DNA from: a virus
Length of the DNA: 20,519 bases
Strand: one strand, 5' to 3'
IMG/VR virus record: IMGVR_UViG_3300025168_000870
Location: 1 to 20,519 of that record
Under the pieces are notes generated by a model. That model did not search any database and had not been told where the DNA came from. It was given only the letters and a program-made list of their open reading frames with translations. Made by a program: the position numbers and the translations under genes. This document shows positions 9,601 to 14,819 of this stretch, one piece after another (the stretch's first letter is position 1; the number at the start of each line of letters is the position of its first letter).

Positions 9601-10581
9601 AATTTGAAATATACCATTATAATCTTTATCATCACTTCTACTTGTTTTTGGAACTACACGCAAAGGGACAATTGGTCTATTTCTGATGACGGTGGTATGC
9701 TTAACGTTTAATGGAGTTGAAGTAGAGCTATTTGAAGTTCCATACTCATTGTTATAATTCAATAATATAGTTTGCTGATTACCGTCTATATTTGTACCCT
9801 GCTTACATCTCGTAATATTTATTTTCTTAGGTTCGTTATAACCGTCTGTCCAAAAAAGTAAATCATCTATAATATTTATAGCTGTTATTTGACTTTCGGA
9901 ATTGAAAGAAAGCGAAGAGACCTCACCCTTAGGTGAAAAAGTCATATAATCAATTATAGAAGTGTCATTGCCTGGGAATAAACTTCCCGGTATATCCTTG
10001 TTTAACTTCCAGTTTGTCCAATAAGGACCAGTATACTGCAAATAAGCGGTAGTTATATCCAAGTTCAAAAATAAATCTTCTCCTTGCTGGTTATAGCAAG
10101 CAACAAGCATTTCAGGACTAATATCCATACCACCAGCTTCATTATGTATTATAATATTTGAAGAGCCATTTGTTAAAAAGGTATCCGGATCTATTAATAA
10201 CGGTTCGTCATCAGAAGCGTAGTCATGTCTAGTTACTCTAACATCGCCATAAGACACTAGTACGGGTGTAACAACCCCGTCTTTGTACTCTAGTATAATA
10301 CTTTTTTGTTTATTATATCTTCTTTTGCTGCATACAAACCAATAAATTGCATTAGTTTTTTCATCAGAAACTGTACCGATACAAATAGGTTCTTCTGGCA
10401 AGAAATTTTGATCACTTATCTCACTGTTTCCTAATATATTTTGTATAACCCCCATATTAGATGTATCCGAAGTAGAAACTTGCACATTCATAGCGTCTCT
10501 ATATTCGCCGTTAGGAACAAGTCTATCATCGAGATCTTTGTTCATTTTTCCCCCAGTAAACTGATGTTTAATATCTGGCAT
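646..10581 (-). CDS. Giant tail hub/stabilisation-like protein fused to a Cys/Asp-repeat adhesin region, 3,311 residues
   Basis: One uninterrupted frame starts 3 bases after the stop of the connector-like gene. Residues 1-60 carry a Gly-rich opening (FTGGKMNKDLDDRLVPNGEY, then AMNVQV) that I associate with large tail stabilisation or hub proteins (P22 gp10 or T7 gp12-like position) of marine and crAss-like phages. Residues 60-2100 are mostly beta-rich, with a conserved-looking FSTINYEGSQSKV block near residue 2005 and EGKWFNYIRG shortly after. Residues 2120-3082 hold fourteen units of the pattern GC[T/M/I]D...NY...DDGSC, interrupted by probable beta-sandwich inserts near 2385-2505, 2673-2805 and 2890-3014. 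Residues 3083-3311 form a unique Trp/Gly/Tyr-rich C-terminal domain. There is no signal peptide or transmembrane helix, as expected for a virion protein. It probably combines the tail nozzle or hub with the receptor-binding part. The hub assignment is by position and remembered motifs; the repeats are seen directly. Confidence 0.78.
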   Translation of the reverse strand: MPDIKHQFTGGKMNKDLDDRLVPNGEYRDAMNVQVSTSDTSNMGVIQNILGNSEISDQNFLPEEPICIGTVSDEKTNAIYWFVCSKRRYNKQKSIILEYKDGVVTPVLVSYGDVRVTRHDYASDDEPLLIDPDTFLTNGSSNIIIHNEAGGMDISPEMLVACYNQQGEDLFLNLDITTAYLQYTGPYWTNWKLNKDIPGSLFPGNDTSIIDYMTFSPKGEVSSLSFNSESQITAINIIDDLLFWTDGYNEPKKINITRCKQGTNIDGNQQTILLNYNNEYGTSNSSTSTPLNVKHTTVIRNRPIVPLRVVPKTSRSDDKDYNGIFQISSNLNQGSSSLQTSPYYDFSTLSKGDIFTVRVDTNIAGDTNFTLDFWLGDVVNIQEFNGTSIPPLPLLTSRSRISCVILPQIGNSRVYSSYVADGIYCDIRLQILSISGTPPVAPANGILKYVIDKKMETEYIFEDKFIRFGYRYKYLDGEYSGFSPFSVPAFSPGQYNYSSTDGYNLSMTNTAEYISLTGFISENMPEDVAAIEIIHKDDYSPGVYLTEFIERPLNILPYPNFNDIYDDITLDSVEFAFDKLIWDGNGVGQTIQHENIPNLKDGETYTYSFLIEDYSQGEVRVDLIDSDGYYMIGSRSISGNGRHSLTFKIEPTYSFIPFPGATNTFLITDLSTNQSTFIGSISDIILTRGDSKWINDEITITSSGNAGILPSNQILRGSDDVPLTALAQEVIGNRIIYANYTSGFDIKYLDGRSYLPEFEVTQNTSSIVGVGSSVKSLRDYQVGLTYSDNYNRESAVFSHASGGVRFDQTTAQHKNKINVAFTVTEKPIDTEYFKFYVKETEGEYYNLLLDRYYETDNDDYWLSIQSSDRNKLDEDSFIILKKGVNDYGAVSDKNKYKVLDISNEAPSAVRRQKVKLGEEINLTNQLFSSAINLPLKGSKQFQMNYDYLSGTAMGNLHDIDDGILYIEFTNTSTGSTTERYEINSIHCDWDGAGGLMGSTVNSRYNVTLRKSLGAELDDILASNLVDIDSTVTVSVYNYVEKGRPEFDGRFFVRIAGDDIFNQSVKIDQGDDVDYDVVASRKIYLLNQTCIPPTTGAYAGNGGLATGIPGNSSQGSNTNFIDAFELPANSLSNLVQQHYPDPLPQGATINDIFSGEWLAFYSTQNIFASEFTSPPFSRFKNFYQAWFQEFSFEDLDNDNKIDYDTEQSGWKMYDNNGEFLNSPETSYWFFDCARYFSSNNSNNLLSDPYNTAVDAHTAKGKTNLSSLVNGKTILDIGFGGIHSKNFNFNYGNKEYDFISDFFNLNVNPNHIAEASFANNFMPGAKFRWREDPLQKIHTIQPGLTVSQRVRYATGYGNISLGNVAEYEKLPDGALDEPWKWGNHQAGGYTNPANFSKNFMFSTQDPHYAHWSPIAGGAILGSNTIIQGAEEITLTANTSGTNHNWQYTNDKDLLALHIPSITGTSAVTGNAAKITVGMILHKIGTTNVPGQWLVVKQIQEVGGVAGNIVRFGGYDNYIVPLDYSLDPTSGQDLVFTQATCNGFSPTAASNYLTQIGLPNQTQLKAVGYTLEFLKESDPQAGDVYSPAVFETEPKPITDVNLYYEVGQSIPHQLTEITSKDVFYLGQKGTIRNIPFTIINWEAPNRITVKRDESIFGGITLFGTSSVGDIINLELKDGTILKTDITAKTYFGSFGQTSQGFFHINKNLYKASFDLPWFNCWSYGNGVESNRIKDTFNQPFLSNGVKVNTEVNNNYTKQYKKHGLIFSGIYNSTSDVNNLNQFITAEGITKDLNPGYGSIQKLYARDSDLIALCEDKVLKILANKDALYNADSSVNLTASNKVLGQSMPFSGDYGISKNPESFAAEAFRVYFTDKQRGKVLRLSQDGLTPISDHGMEGWFNENLKLGNKIIGSFDTNKEDYNLTIKGDTIAKTISFNERVRGWVSFKSFYPEYGISVAGDYYTILEGKIWKHDDNELRNTFYGEENFTPTSLKVIIGDSPGSVKSFSTINYEGSQSKVNAMVDYNTMYGVDLMSPVITGTFLESNYYNLDPKTGWYVNNIKTDIESGSVDEFINKEGKWFNYIRGENVGVNDVNIITSGFDTSSFDVQGIGSITNQPAIGSVYGCTDDGSFNYNASAVVDDGTCIPFIYGCMDLTQTNYDPLVNTDDGSCYLAGCIDCGTFIDDGITYNNTLNCNPLATVSDGSCINTILGCTDSSQFIGTYMTSVDATPDNSVDNTITIQQNYNSFYNYSSTANTDDGSCIASILGCTNSLASNFIPIVNDTAVDVNTDNGTCEIPFFACTIFGTQNNVYPCNYWWLMSNGNGGVNMNDGIPAGYNQIADDGSCVYCDDPTALNYDGATTAQCDEINAYPGVNNVGMNGGACNYWGSGFLTLTLPYQTPTSLGLMALCHNCFGAGETAPDYYEIEWQGVAPGSGWGGGIWDPNQSTMGTGTYTPAIAQGLPPYNQDDFWVTGLVACTYYNIRIRGVNDTSVGGTFYTDWFAASRNTSCAGPGCTDNTGASNPLGSWGACNYDSWASSDDSSCYYDACSGCTDSNYLEFCDTCWHAYGEVAVTDGSGGPWLGSDPAACITLGIYGCMDPTMFNYDSSATIQQTSSVDSTDPCIAIAYGCTDGPLHSTGTNYHFPSYGNTTLAGNLLANNYDSTANTMDTSCDYGDCTGFIGTPQIRINASGMSVIADWSHVSKHSLYTITITAPDGITTHTTSYQPYNSQDGFGNNCHPGYGNWMWAQSCENSYNGVAGHWEASELAEHLAAFGTQVAGDYTWTLDSVGMLNGADAYTCGPITGTQYYSQGGCTDPIASNYNASLYAITDDGSCVYEGCMDTTMSYRNIYTTSSNFTWNPGWPAVGNILGYAANNFAPNAINPCNGDNSCCEFNSPSIHVVPHYGALGQGNHKIMVQYNFLEAPNFATGNWKVGNMIFIKGGQSNGYPQFRDLYEPDPIDDYNVTDNYLFFSGISNQINSSNLQSGVFNKEWVITADLKHTADPSGTLYPVSITIPNGSYFGCTDPYANNYDASANIYHPEYPSLQTGGTGAQTHGCTYNAGCSNVQALNYDPAVTYGNPADCVYAYPVNHNGVTITQEGYHVQGDDIEKIIFDFPELHTLSGYSPYSKEVYPDKPLFRIYWKEFDMPIASWGPTQFVDLQAHEGQYVAFPGNNTLGCWEDASSGNDYSGKAFLSKDWFSQDMRYPNWGGIEENRELEFYIVGTVDYAKTNMIPGGVDANGTLAASPTSGWTHYGGGFGDSLAAHAPYDPNDPLGKVGGPIQTAWGKDKHYPLEIFSGGMVPGHLPFDHISYTTD
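1330..4224 (-). repeat. Fourteen coded Cys/Asp repeat units (GCTD...NY...DDGSC type)
   Basis: Within the giant protein, units begin at about residues G2120, G2146, G2170, G2207, G2263, C2344, G2509, G2546, G2591, G2624, G2808, G2834, G3018 and G3058. The core reads GCTDxxAxNYDxxAxxDDGSCxY. Complete short units (~25 residues) stand at the front, while later ones are stretched by insertions or separated by whole domains. Each unit has a Cys near each end and a run of Asp/Asn, which suits a disulfide-closed or calcium-binding loop. That role is inferred. The type is common in secreted proteins of marine Flavobacteria. The units are diverged at DNA level, so this is not a fresh expansion. Confidence 0.88.
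3058..3440 (-). other. Probable fibronectin type III-like insert in the giant protein
   Basis: Between repeat units six and seven (about residues 2385-2508) lies a segment with the look of an FN3-type beta sandwich. It has an early Pro-rich strand, YYEIEWQG, then a linker rich in Gly/Trp, then ACTYYNIRIRGVND and YTDWFAAS, which match the usual E- to G-strand pattern of FN3 domains (tYxixvRavn...ysdw...). FN3-like domains are frequent in phage tail proteins, where they are thought to bind carbohydrate on the cell surface. The call is by eye only. Confidence 0.5.
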
Positions 10582-10584
10582 ATA

Positions 10585-11451
10585 CTAGTGTTTTATTTGT
10601 TTCGATTTACCTCTTAAGATTTGAGTGATTTCTTCTAATTTAATATTTGACAATCTAAGTTTCGCTTGTCTCGTAGCTGCAAATTTTTCTTTTTTATACC
10701 TCATGATTATATACTCTGGTATATTAATTCTTGTTGATAGAATAGCATGCATTATAGATTTGTACATAGCTTCTTCAGCAAACTTATGTACTTTCATTTC
10801 CGCGTCTGTGCCAAGAGAGTCACTGATATACTTTAAGATTAAAGTTTTTCCGTTAATGTTAGAACTAAAATGTATTTTTCCTGTATTATCGTCTATATAA
10901 AAAGATCCATTAGCTTGAGCATGTTGAGGATCTAATCCAAATCTTGACCCTTCTGCTGGCCAATAAGTATCATCTTGATAATCATCTTGATTTTCAGACG
11001 AAGTTGTTGAATTGTAGTTCTCCCAAGTTGAAGAACTATTATCTGTATTTAATTCGCTGCCTGTAAAAGCATAACTACCATCACTATTTTGGGTGATATC
11101 AGTAGGATTGGATGTTTTTATAGCTGGATATAATACATGCTCTATACCCGCACCATCACTCCAAGATATCTTTATATAATTAACGTAATCTTGTGGGAGT
11201 GTCATTTGAAGAGTTGCAGGTACTACTATCTCTTGTGCTTTTGTAGATTTAAACGTATCAAAAGATAATTCTTGTAAAGCTCTTTGAGCATGAAAAGCAA
11301 CATCTACTTTTTTAATTTTAGATATAATCTTATCCTCTCCAGTGTAAGCGATTACGAATTGATTTACAATATCATTTAATGAAGTAAACTGATAGTTTCC
11401 AAAATCCGTTCCCTGGTAATACGCCTTCTGTGTTTCGTCTAATAATCCCAT
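10585..11451 (-). CDS. Putative tail adaptor / ring (head-tail connector) protein, 288 residues
   Basis: Complete frame with ATG at 11451 and TAG at 10585-10587, only 3 bases before the giant tail gene. Residues 24-65 are helical (SLNDIVNQFVIAY, then FHAQRALQELSFDTF). Residues 75-110 give a strand-rich core with LPQDYVNYIKISW. Residues 125-165 form an acidic Ser/Asn/Asp-rich insertion. Residues 205-288 are helical with VHKFAEEAMYKSI, then PEYIIMRYKKEKF, and a basic C-terminus LRGKSKQIKH. Helices flanking a beta core, together with its position between the capsid genes and the tail hub, fit the T7 gp11/P22 gp4-like adaptor or crAss-like ring proteins. Such proteins form a ring joining portal to tail. 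The assignment rests on context, remembered motifs and size, and I would not choose among the ring-protein subtypes. Confidence 0.66.
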   Translation of the reverse strand: MGLLDETQKAYYQGTDFGNYQFTSLNDIVNQFVIAYTGEDKIISKIKKVDVAFHAQRALQELSFDTFKSTKAQEIVVPATLQMTLPQDYVNYIKISWSDGAGIEHVLYPAIKTSNPTDITQNSDGSYAFTGSELNTDNSSSTWENYNSTTSSENQDDYQDDTYWPAEGSRFGLDPQHAQANGSFYIDDNTGKIHFSSNINGKTLILKYISDSLGTDAEMKVHKFAEEAMYKSIMHAILSTRINIPEYIIMRYKKEKFAATRQAKLRLSNIKLEEITQILRGKSKQIKH

Positions 11452-11455
11452 TTAT

Positions 11456-12142
11456 TTATTGTTTTTCTTGTTGGACTTTGTTTTTTTCCATAGCCATTGC
11501 TGCGCCAGAAATATCTTGTCTATTTAATGTCACACCAGCTAAACCTAATATTTTATATACTAATTCTGCTTGCTCTGATGAGTGAAGTCCAAAATCAGAA
11601 CTTTTAGCGGGATCATACAAAGCCCTTTCACCAACAATAACAAATCCCCATTTCACTTTCGTTGGTTTTTTAATATATTCAATTAAGATTGGTTTTAATG
11701 TAGTTGGATACACATAAATTCCTTTCCTTTCTAAAAAGAAAACTGGTCTATCATCACTAGGTGTTGTTAAAGGAGTTAACAACATTTGCTTTAATTCTTT
11801 TCTATTAACTTCATCTAAAACAGCTCCATCTTCCGCGCTAACAGTTCCTAACTTGTAAACTGTATTTGGTAATGTACCGTAATTACTCGTCATAGTCAGT
11901 TCTTCATCTGTAACTTTTAACGGACTTAATTTTTCATGTAATAAAGATACCATGTTAGAATACTCTGTATTATTACTAAGTGCTCTACCAAATTGGTTTA
12001 TGTCATAAAAATACTGTTCAAGTATTTCGTTTTGCGCTTGGTTAGCGAATAAGTTAAATTCTTGAGGTGTTATATAACCTCTTTGTTCTTTGTTAGCTAA
12101 AGCTAAAACTGTTTGATAAACTGTATCTACACTTACTGCCAT
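11456..12142 (-). CDS. Putative neck / ring protein, 228 residues
   Basis: Complete frame from ATG at 12142, 6 bases after the mini-protein stop, to a TAA whose end is 4 bases before the next gene. The N-terminal 50 residues (VYQTVLALANKEQRGYITPQ, then EFNLFANQAQNEILEQYF) form helices that I associate with small neck or ring proteins conserved near the connector genes of crAss-like and marine podovirus-like phages. Residues 90-160 are beta-rich, with FFLERKGIYVYP and ILIEYIKKP. Residues 185-228 are helical and end in a Lys/Gln-rich tail. The protein probably contributes to the portal-tail junction together with the 288-residue protein. Both have a helix-beta-helix layout and may be distant paralogues; this is a guess. 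There are no Cys residues and no catalytic motif. Confidence 0.62.
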   Translation of the reverse strand: MAVSVDTVYQTVLALANKEQRGYITPQEFNLFANQAQNEILEQYFYDINQFGRALSNNTEYSNMVSLLHEKLSPLKVTDEELTMTSNYGTLPNTVYKLGTVSAEDGAVLDEVNRKELKQMLLTPLTTPSDDRPVFFLERKGIYVYPTTLKPILIEYIKKPTKVKWGFVIVGERALYDPAKSSDFGLHSSEQAELVYKILGLAGVTLNRQDISGAAMAMEKNKVQQEKQ

Positions 12143-12148
12143 ATTTTT

Positions 12149-12316
12149 TTATTTATTGTTATAAGGAAACAATCTATTTAAAGTATCTTTTTTCTGTCCA
12201 CATCCACAATCCTTTTTAGTTACTTCACTTATTTTATCTACAACTTTCTTTATTCCAGTTGCTTTTGTAATTTTTTCTATTGTATCTCCTAATCCTTTAG
12301 ATTTTAGTTTTTCCAT
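12149..12316 (-). CDS. Cys-Gly-Cys mini-protein, 55 residues
   Basis: A short complete frame, ATG at 12316-12314 and TAA at 12149-12151, fills the gap between the 276- and 228-residue genes. It codes for a Lys-rich helix (KLKSKGLGDTIEKITKATG, then IKKVVDKISEV) followed by KKDCGCGQKK and LNRLFPYNNK. It fits its neighbours tightly (6 bases to the next start) and has coding-like periodicity with no rare features, so I take it as a real gene. The C-x-C-G cluster with flanking Lys and the LFPY ending look like a family of tiny proteins found in Bacteroidetes phages and prophages, as far as I remember. Function unknown. Two close Cys could bind metal only as part of an oligomer. A structured RNA element lies just upstream. 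Confidence 0.72.
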   Translation of the reverse strand: MEKLKSKGLGDTIEKITKATGIKKVVDKISEVTKKDCGCGQKKDTLNRLFPYNNK

Positions 12317-12328
12317 ATAATTAAATTT

Positions 12329-12367
12329 TGTAGTTTACGATCGCTCCGTAGAGCGACCGCATCTACA
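12329..12367 (-). promoter_or_regulatory. Stem-loop with cUACGg tetraloop upstream of the mini-protein gene
   Basis: On the minus strand CGGTCGCTC, TACG, GAGCGATCG form a 9-bp hairpin (12338-12359) with one G-U wobble and a C(UACG)G loop, a member of the extra-stable UNCG class. Outside it, TGTAG (12363-12367) can pair with CTACA (12329-12333) across a small internal loop. The 3' side is followed by AAATTTAATT and then the start codon, without a run of T, so it is not a standard intrinsic terminator. It lies between the stop at 12374 and the ATG at 12316. Possible roles are an RNA processing site, mRNA stabiliser or translation control. The role is inferred; the structure is seen. Confidence 0.6.
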
Positions 12368-12373
12368 GTTAGA

Positions 12374-13204
12374 TTAATTTAATCTTTTTTCAATATTGGA
12401 GTAAATCTCCATTCCTTCATCAGTTTTAAACCAAGCGGCTAAAGCTGAATAAGGATGTTCATCAAAAGGAACATTCATTAGTTTTCTATCATTAGATCCC
12501 CAACTGAACGTTCTTTGATCAGAGGATAATTTTAATATCCCCATTTCCGTTGCTTTAATACCAAAGTTTCTAAGTACAACATTTTCATCATTCACTAATT
12601 CTAAGAACAATACTGGATTTCTCTTAGCATATAATAGTAAATCTCTTTTAAGCTCCTTAGAACTCATGTCTGATACTTTGGAGCCAATCTCAACACGCAT
12701 AACAGCTTCAGCCATATCAATGTCTAGGTTTTGAGCAGCATTTAATGCTTCAATTTCCATTTCTAATACATCAATTTCACTAGCCGCCGTAACTTCTGGT
12801 TTCCATTCATAAAATAATTTATCTTTATGTGGATGATATATAGAAAGTAATTTTTGTAAAACCGTTTGTTCTTTTGGAATCATTAAAACACCAGATTTAA
12901 AAATAATGTGTTCTAATCTTTGGTCTCCTTTCATTTCATCTACAAATGATGTTTTCTGGTTTTGACAATACTTAAGTTCTCTTTCATAACCCTTTACTTC
13001 ATCAAACCAATATATGTTAGCTGATTTTATAATGTAAGATAAAGGTTTTTTATTTCCTTTTAAGTGATAAACCCTATCTTTTATTACCCAACTATTTTTT
13101 TCCTTTTTTGGTAATGGTTTTTCCATAACCGGTGTTTCAACTTCTTCGAAGTCTTTTTCTATTAAAGGTTCTACAACCTTTGTTGTTTTTTGTTTTTTTG
13201 CCAT
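12374..13204 (-). CDS. Conserved-looking hypothetical phage protein downstream of capsid, 276 residues
   Basis: Complete frame starting 74 bases after the capsid stop, beyond a terminator. The first 37 residues are Lys/Glu/Pro-rich and likely disordered. Residues 38-130 form a mixed core with WVIKDRVYHLKG, PLSYIIKSANIYWFDE, ERELKYCQNQKTSFVDE and GVLMIPKEQTVLQKLLSIYH. Residues 140-200 are helical (ASEIDVLEMEIEALNAAQNL, then ELKRDLLLYAKRNP). Residues 200-276 end with FGIKATEMGI and FSWGSNDRKLM. The core strikes me as a family placed after the capsid gene in marine phages, but I cannot name a function. There are no catalytic triads, zinc sites or membrane segments. A head-completion, minor capsid or head-decoration role would fit the position. 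The terminator between it and the capsid gene suggests lower expression than the capsid. Confidence 0.8.
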   Translation of the reverse strand: MAKKQKTTKVVEPLIEKDFEEVETPVMEKPLPKKEKNSWVIKDRVYHLKGNKKPLSYIIKSANIYWFDEVKGYERELKYCQNQKTSFVDEMKGDQRLEHIIFKSGVLMIPKEQTVLQKLLSIYHPHKDKLFYEWKPEVTAASEIDVLEMEIEALNAAQNLDIDMAEAVMRVEIGSKVSDMSSKELKRDLLLYAKRNPVLFLELVNDENVVLRNFGIKATEMGILKLSSDQRTFSWGSNDRKLMNVPFDEHPYSALAAWFKTDEGMEIYSNIEKRLN

Positions 13205-13238
13205 AATATAATATATAATAAAATTAATAAAAATAAAA

Positions 13239-13260
13239 GGCCGAGGCCAAAGCCCCGGTC
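13239..13260 (-). terminator. Intrinsic terminator after the major capsid gene
   Basis: On the minus strand GACCGGGGC, TTTG, GCCTCGGCC form a 9-position stem with one mismatch and one G-T wobble, directly followed by TTTTATTTTTATT. It begins 19 bases after the capsid stop codon and ends before the next gene. It is the only strongly GC-rich hairpin with a T tract I saw in this AT-rich window. It would end or reduce transcription after the capsid gene. The upstream side is A/T-rich too, so partial bidirectional action is possible, but no plus-strand gene uses it. Confidence 0.85.
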
Positions 13261-13278
13261 TTTTAAAATAATATGTGC

Positions 13279-14775
13279 TTATTTCATTAACATGAAATTG
13301 TTAGCACCTTGTGTAATTAAACATCTTTCTGATAAGTAATGTACTTGCATTGCATCTAAATCAGATGTAACAGCACCCACGGAGCCAGTGATCCAAGATT
13401 TTAGTTTTCTTGACTCAGTTTGTGAAGCTCTATATCTAACATGTAAGAAAGGACGCTTAAGGTTCTTTCCTAATTGTTGGTCATAAACCGTAGATGTACC
13501 AGCTGGGATAATAACTCCTCTAAGTGGAGCTACAGCATCTCTAGCGTTAATACCACCTCTTGTAGCTTTGTCATTTAAGTATCTAAAGTCAGATTTGTAG
13601 AAATCGTAAGATCCACGTCTGAAACCAGAAAAACCTAAGTTCAACGCCATGTCCTCAGAATTGTCAAATACTCCATAAGAAGTACCTCCAGCACCGTAAG
13701 AATTCATAGAAGCTAACATGTCATCCATCGCTAACGAAGTAGATCTGTTAACAAACATCATGTTTTCTTCAATTGCACCTTGAGAATCAAACTCAGCTAA
13801 GATAGCGTCGAATTCAGCTAAATCAGTAGCAGCATTAACGCCAGTAACACCAGTGGTAACATTACCTCTAGTTTCAATAGCAGCGAATAGTCCCTCAGAA
13901 CCAAAAAGATTTCCAGCAGTACCAACAGTAGAATCAGCAGCGGTTAAAGTTGGAAGACCAACAACACTTTCTAGCATTGACATTTCTAAATAATCTGTAA
14001 AACGCATTCTAGTTTCACCTTCAGCTTTTAAGTACCATAAATAACCATCAGCACCACCATCTTCACCAGTAACCTCAACCCAACCAATTTGAGAAGCATC
14101 AGATCCAGAGATCTCATAGTAATCTTTAAGTATGATTGGTTTGTTGCTAAATGAAGTGTGTTGTGGTTCAGGATTACCAAAACCAGCAGTAGTAGAAGCA
14201 GAAGCACCTTGCCCTTGTCTTCCTTTACCCCATTCAGAACCATAAACTAACACCGTACAAGCTTCAGTTGTTCCTGTACCAAACGCAGGGGTTTGATCAA
14301 TGAAAGTATCTTCATAAGGAATTAACGTAGCTGTAGTAGCAGCAGCAGCTGTACAAATACATTTAATAGTACCTTCAGCAGTAGCCACCATACACATATC
14401 ATTGATACGTATAGCGTGTTCACCTGAAGCAGTTGCGTTACCATCAATATCGAAAGCTGGTGTAAAAACACCATCAGTATTGTTGATTGCACCCGTGTAA
14501 GATATATGTAATCTACCTTGTTCTGACCAAATTACTTGGTCTGAGGACATTGACTCCTCTGCTCCAACTTGAGAAAGAAAACCTGCGATTGTTCTGTTAC
14601 CGAACACTTCAGCTTCTTTTTCCATAAGATCTGGAACGTATTGTTGACCCCAGTCGTTACCGTCTGCGGTAAAATCGATATAATTTGAAATTAGTGTAGC
14701 TTTTTTAGGAGCTGGTACACTATTCAAACTACCGGCGGTTCCTGTATGCCCAGGACCCGGATTTGAAATTGCCAT
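13279..14775 (-). CDS. Major capsid protein, 498 residues
   Basis: Complete frame from ATG at 14775 to TAA at 13279-13281, between the scaffold-like gene and a terminator. Residues 1-70 are a Pro/Gly-rich arm leading to NYIDFTADGNDWGQQYVPDL and a helix. Residues 85-200 are a Thr/Ala/Gly-rich beta region that could be a surface insertion. Residues 205-300 carry KDYYEISGSD and RMRFTDYLEMSMLESVVG, the helical spine region of HK97-like folds. Residues 320-400 form a second alpha/beta part, and the end reads VHYLSERCLITQGANNFMLM. Size, position after portal and scaffold, and isolation by a terminator all fit the main shell protein. The fold is probably HK97-like as in all tailed phages. I see no obvious prohead cleavage site near the N-terminus. 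The sequence recalls capsid proteins of marine crAss-like relatives, from memory only. Confidence 0.85.
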   Translation of the reverse strand: MAISNPGPGHTGTAGSLNSVPAPKKATLISNYIDFTADGNDWGQQYVPDLMEKEAEVFGNRTIAGFLSQVGAEESMSSDQVIWSEQGRLHISYTGAINNTDGVFTPAFDIDGNATASGEHAIRINDMCMVATAEGTIKCICTAAAATTATLIPYEDTFIDQTPAFGTGTTEACTVLVYGSEWGKGRQGQGASASTTAGFGNPEPQHTSFSNKPIILKDYYEISGSDASQIGWVEVTGEDGGADGYLWYLKAEGETRMRFTDYLEMSMLESVVGLPTLTAADSTVGTAGNLFGSEGLFAAIETRGNVTTGVTGVNAATDLAEFDAILAEFDSQGAIEENMMFVNRSTSLAMDDMLASMNSYGAGGTSYGVFDNSEDMALNLGFSGFRRGSYDFYKSDFRYLNDKATRGGINARDAVAPLRGVIIPAGTSTVYDQQLGKNLKRPFLHVRYRASQTESRKLKSWITGSVGAVTSDLDAMQVHYLSERCLITQGANNFMLMK

Positions 14776-14819
14776 AATTTTTAATTTTTAATTTGTTATT
14801 TTTTAAATTTGTTATTTTT
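14776..14819 (-). promoter_or_regulatory. A/T-only leader of the capsid gene with direct repeats
   Basis: The 20-base gap before the capsid start, together with the end of the scaffold gene, has a 14-base direct repeat (AAAAATAACAAATT on the coding strand) at 14806-14819 and 14790-14803, then two copies of AAAAATT just before the ATG. There is no Shine-Dalgarno sequence. A-rich, unstructured leaders support efficient initiation in Bacteroidetes. I infer that this is the strong ribosome-loading site of the capsid gene. Confidence 0.5.

Noticed and set aside
12329-12367. Hairpin as an intrinsic terminator
   Set aside because: No T tract follows the stem on the minus strand, so I list it as a regulatory or processing structure.
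14028-14243. Minus-strand open frame inside the capsid gene
   Set aside because: Leu-rich shadow of the capsid coding sequence in another frame.
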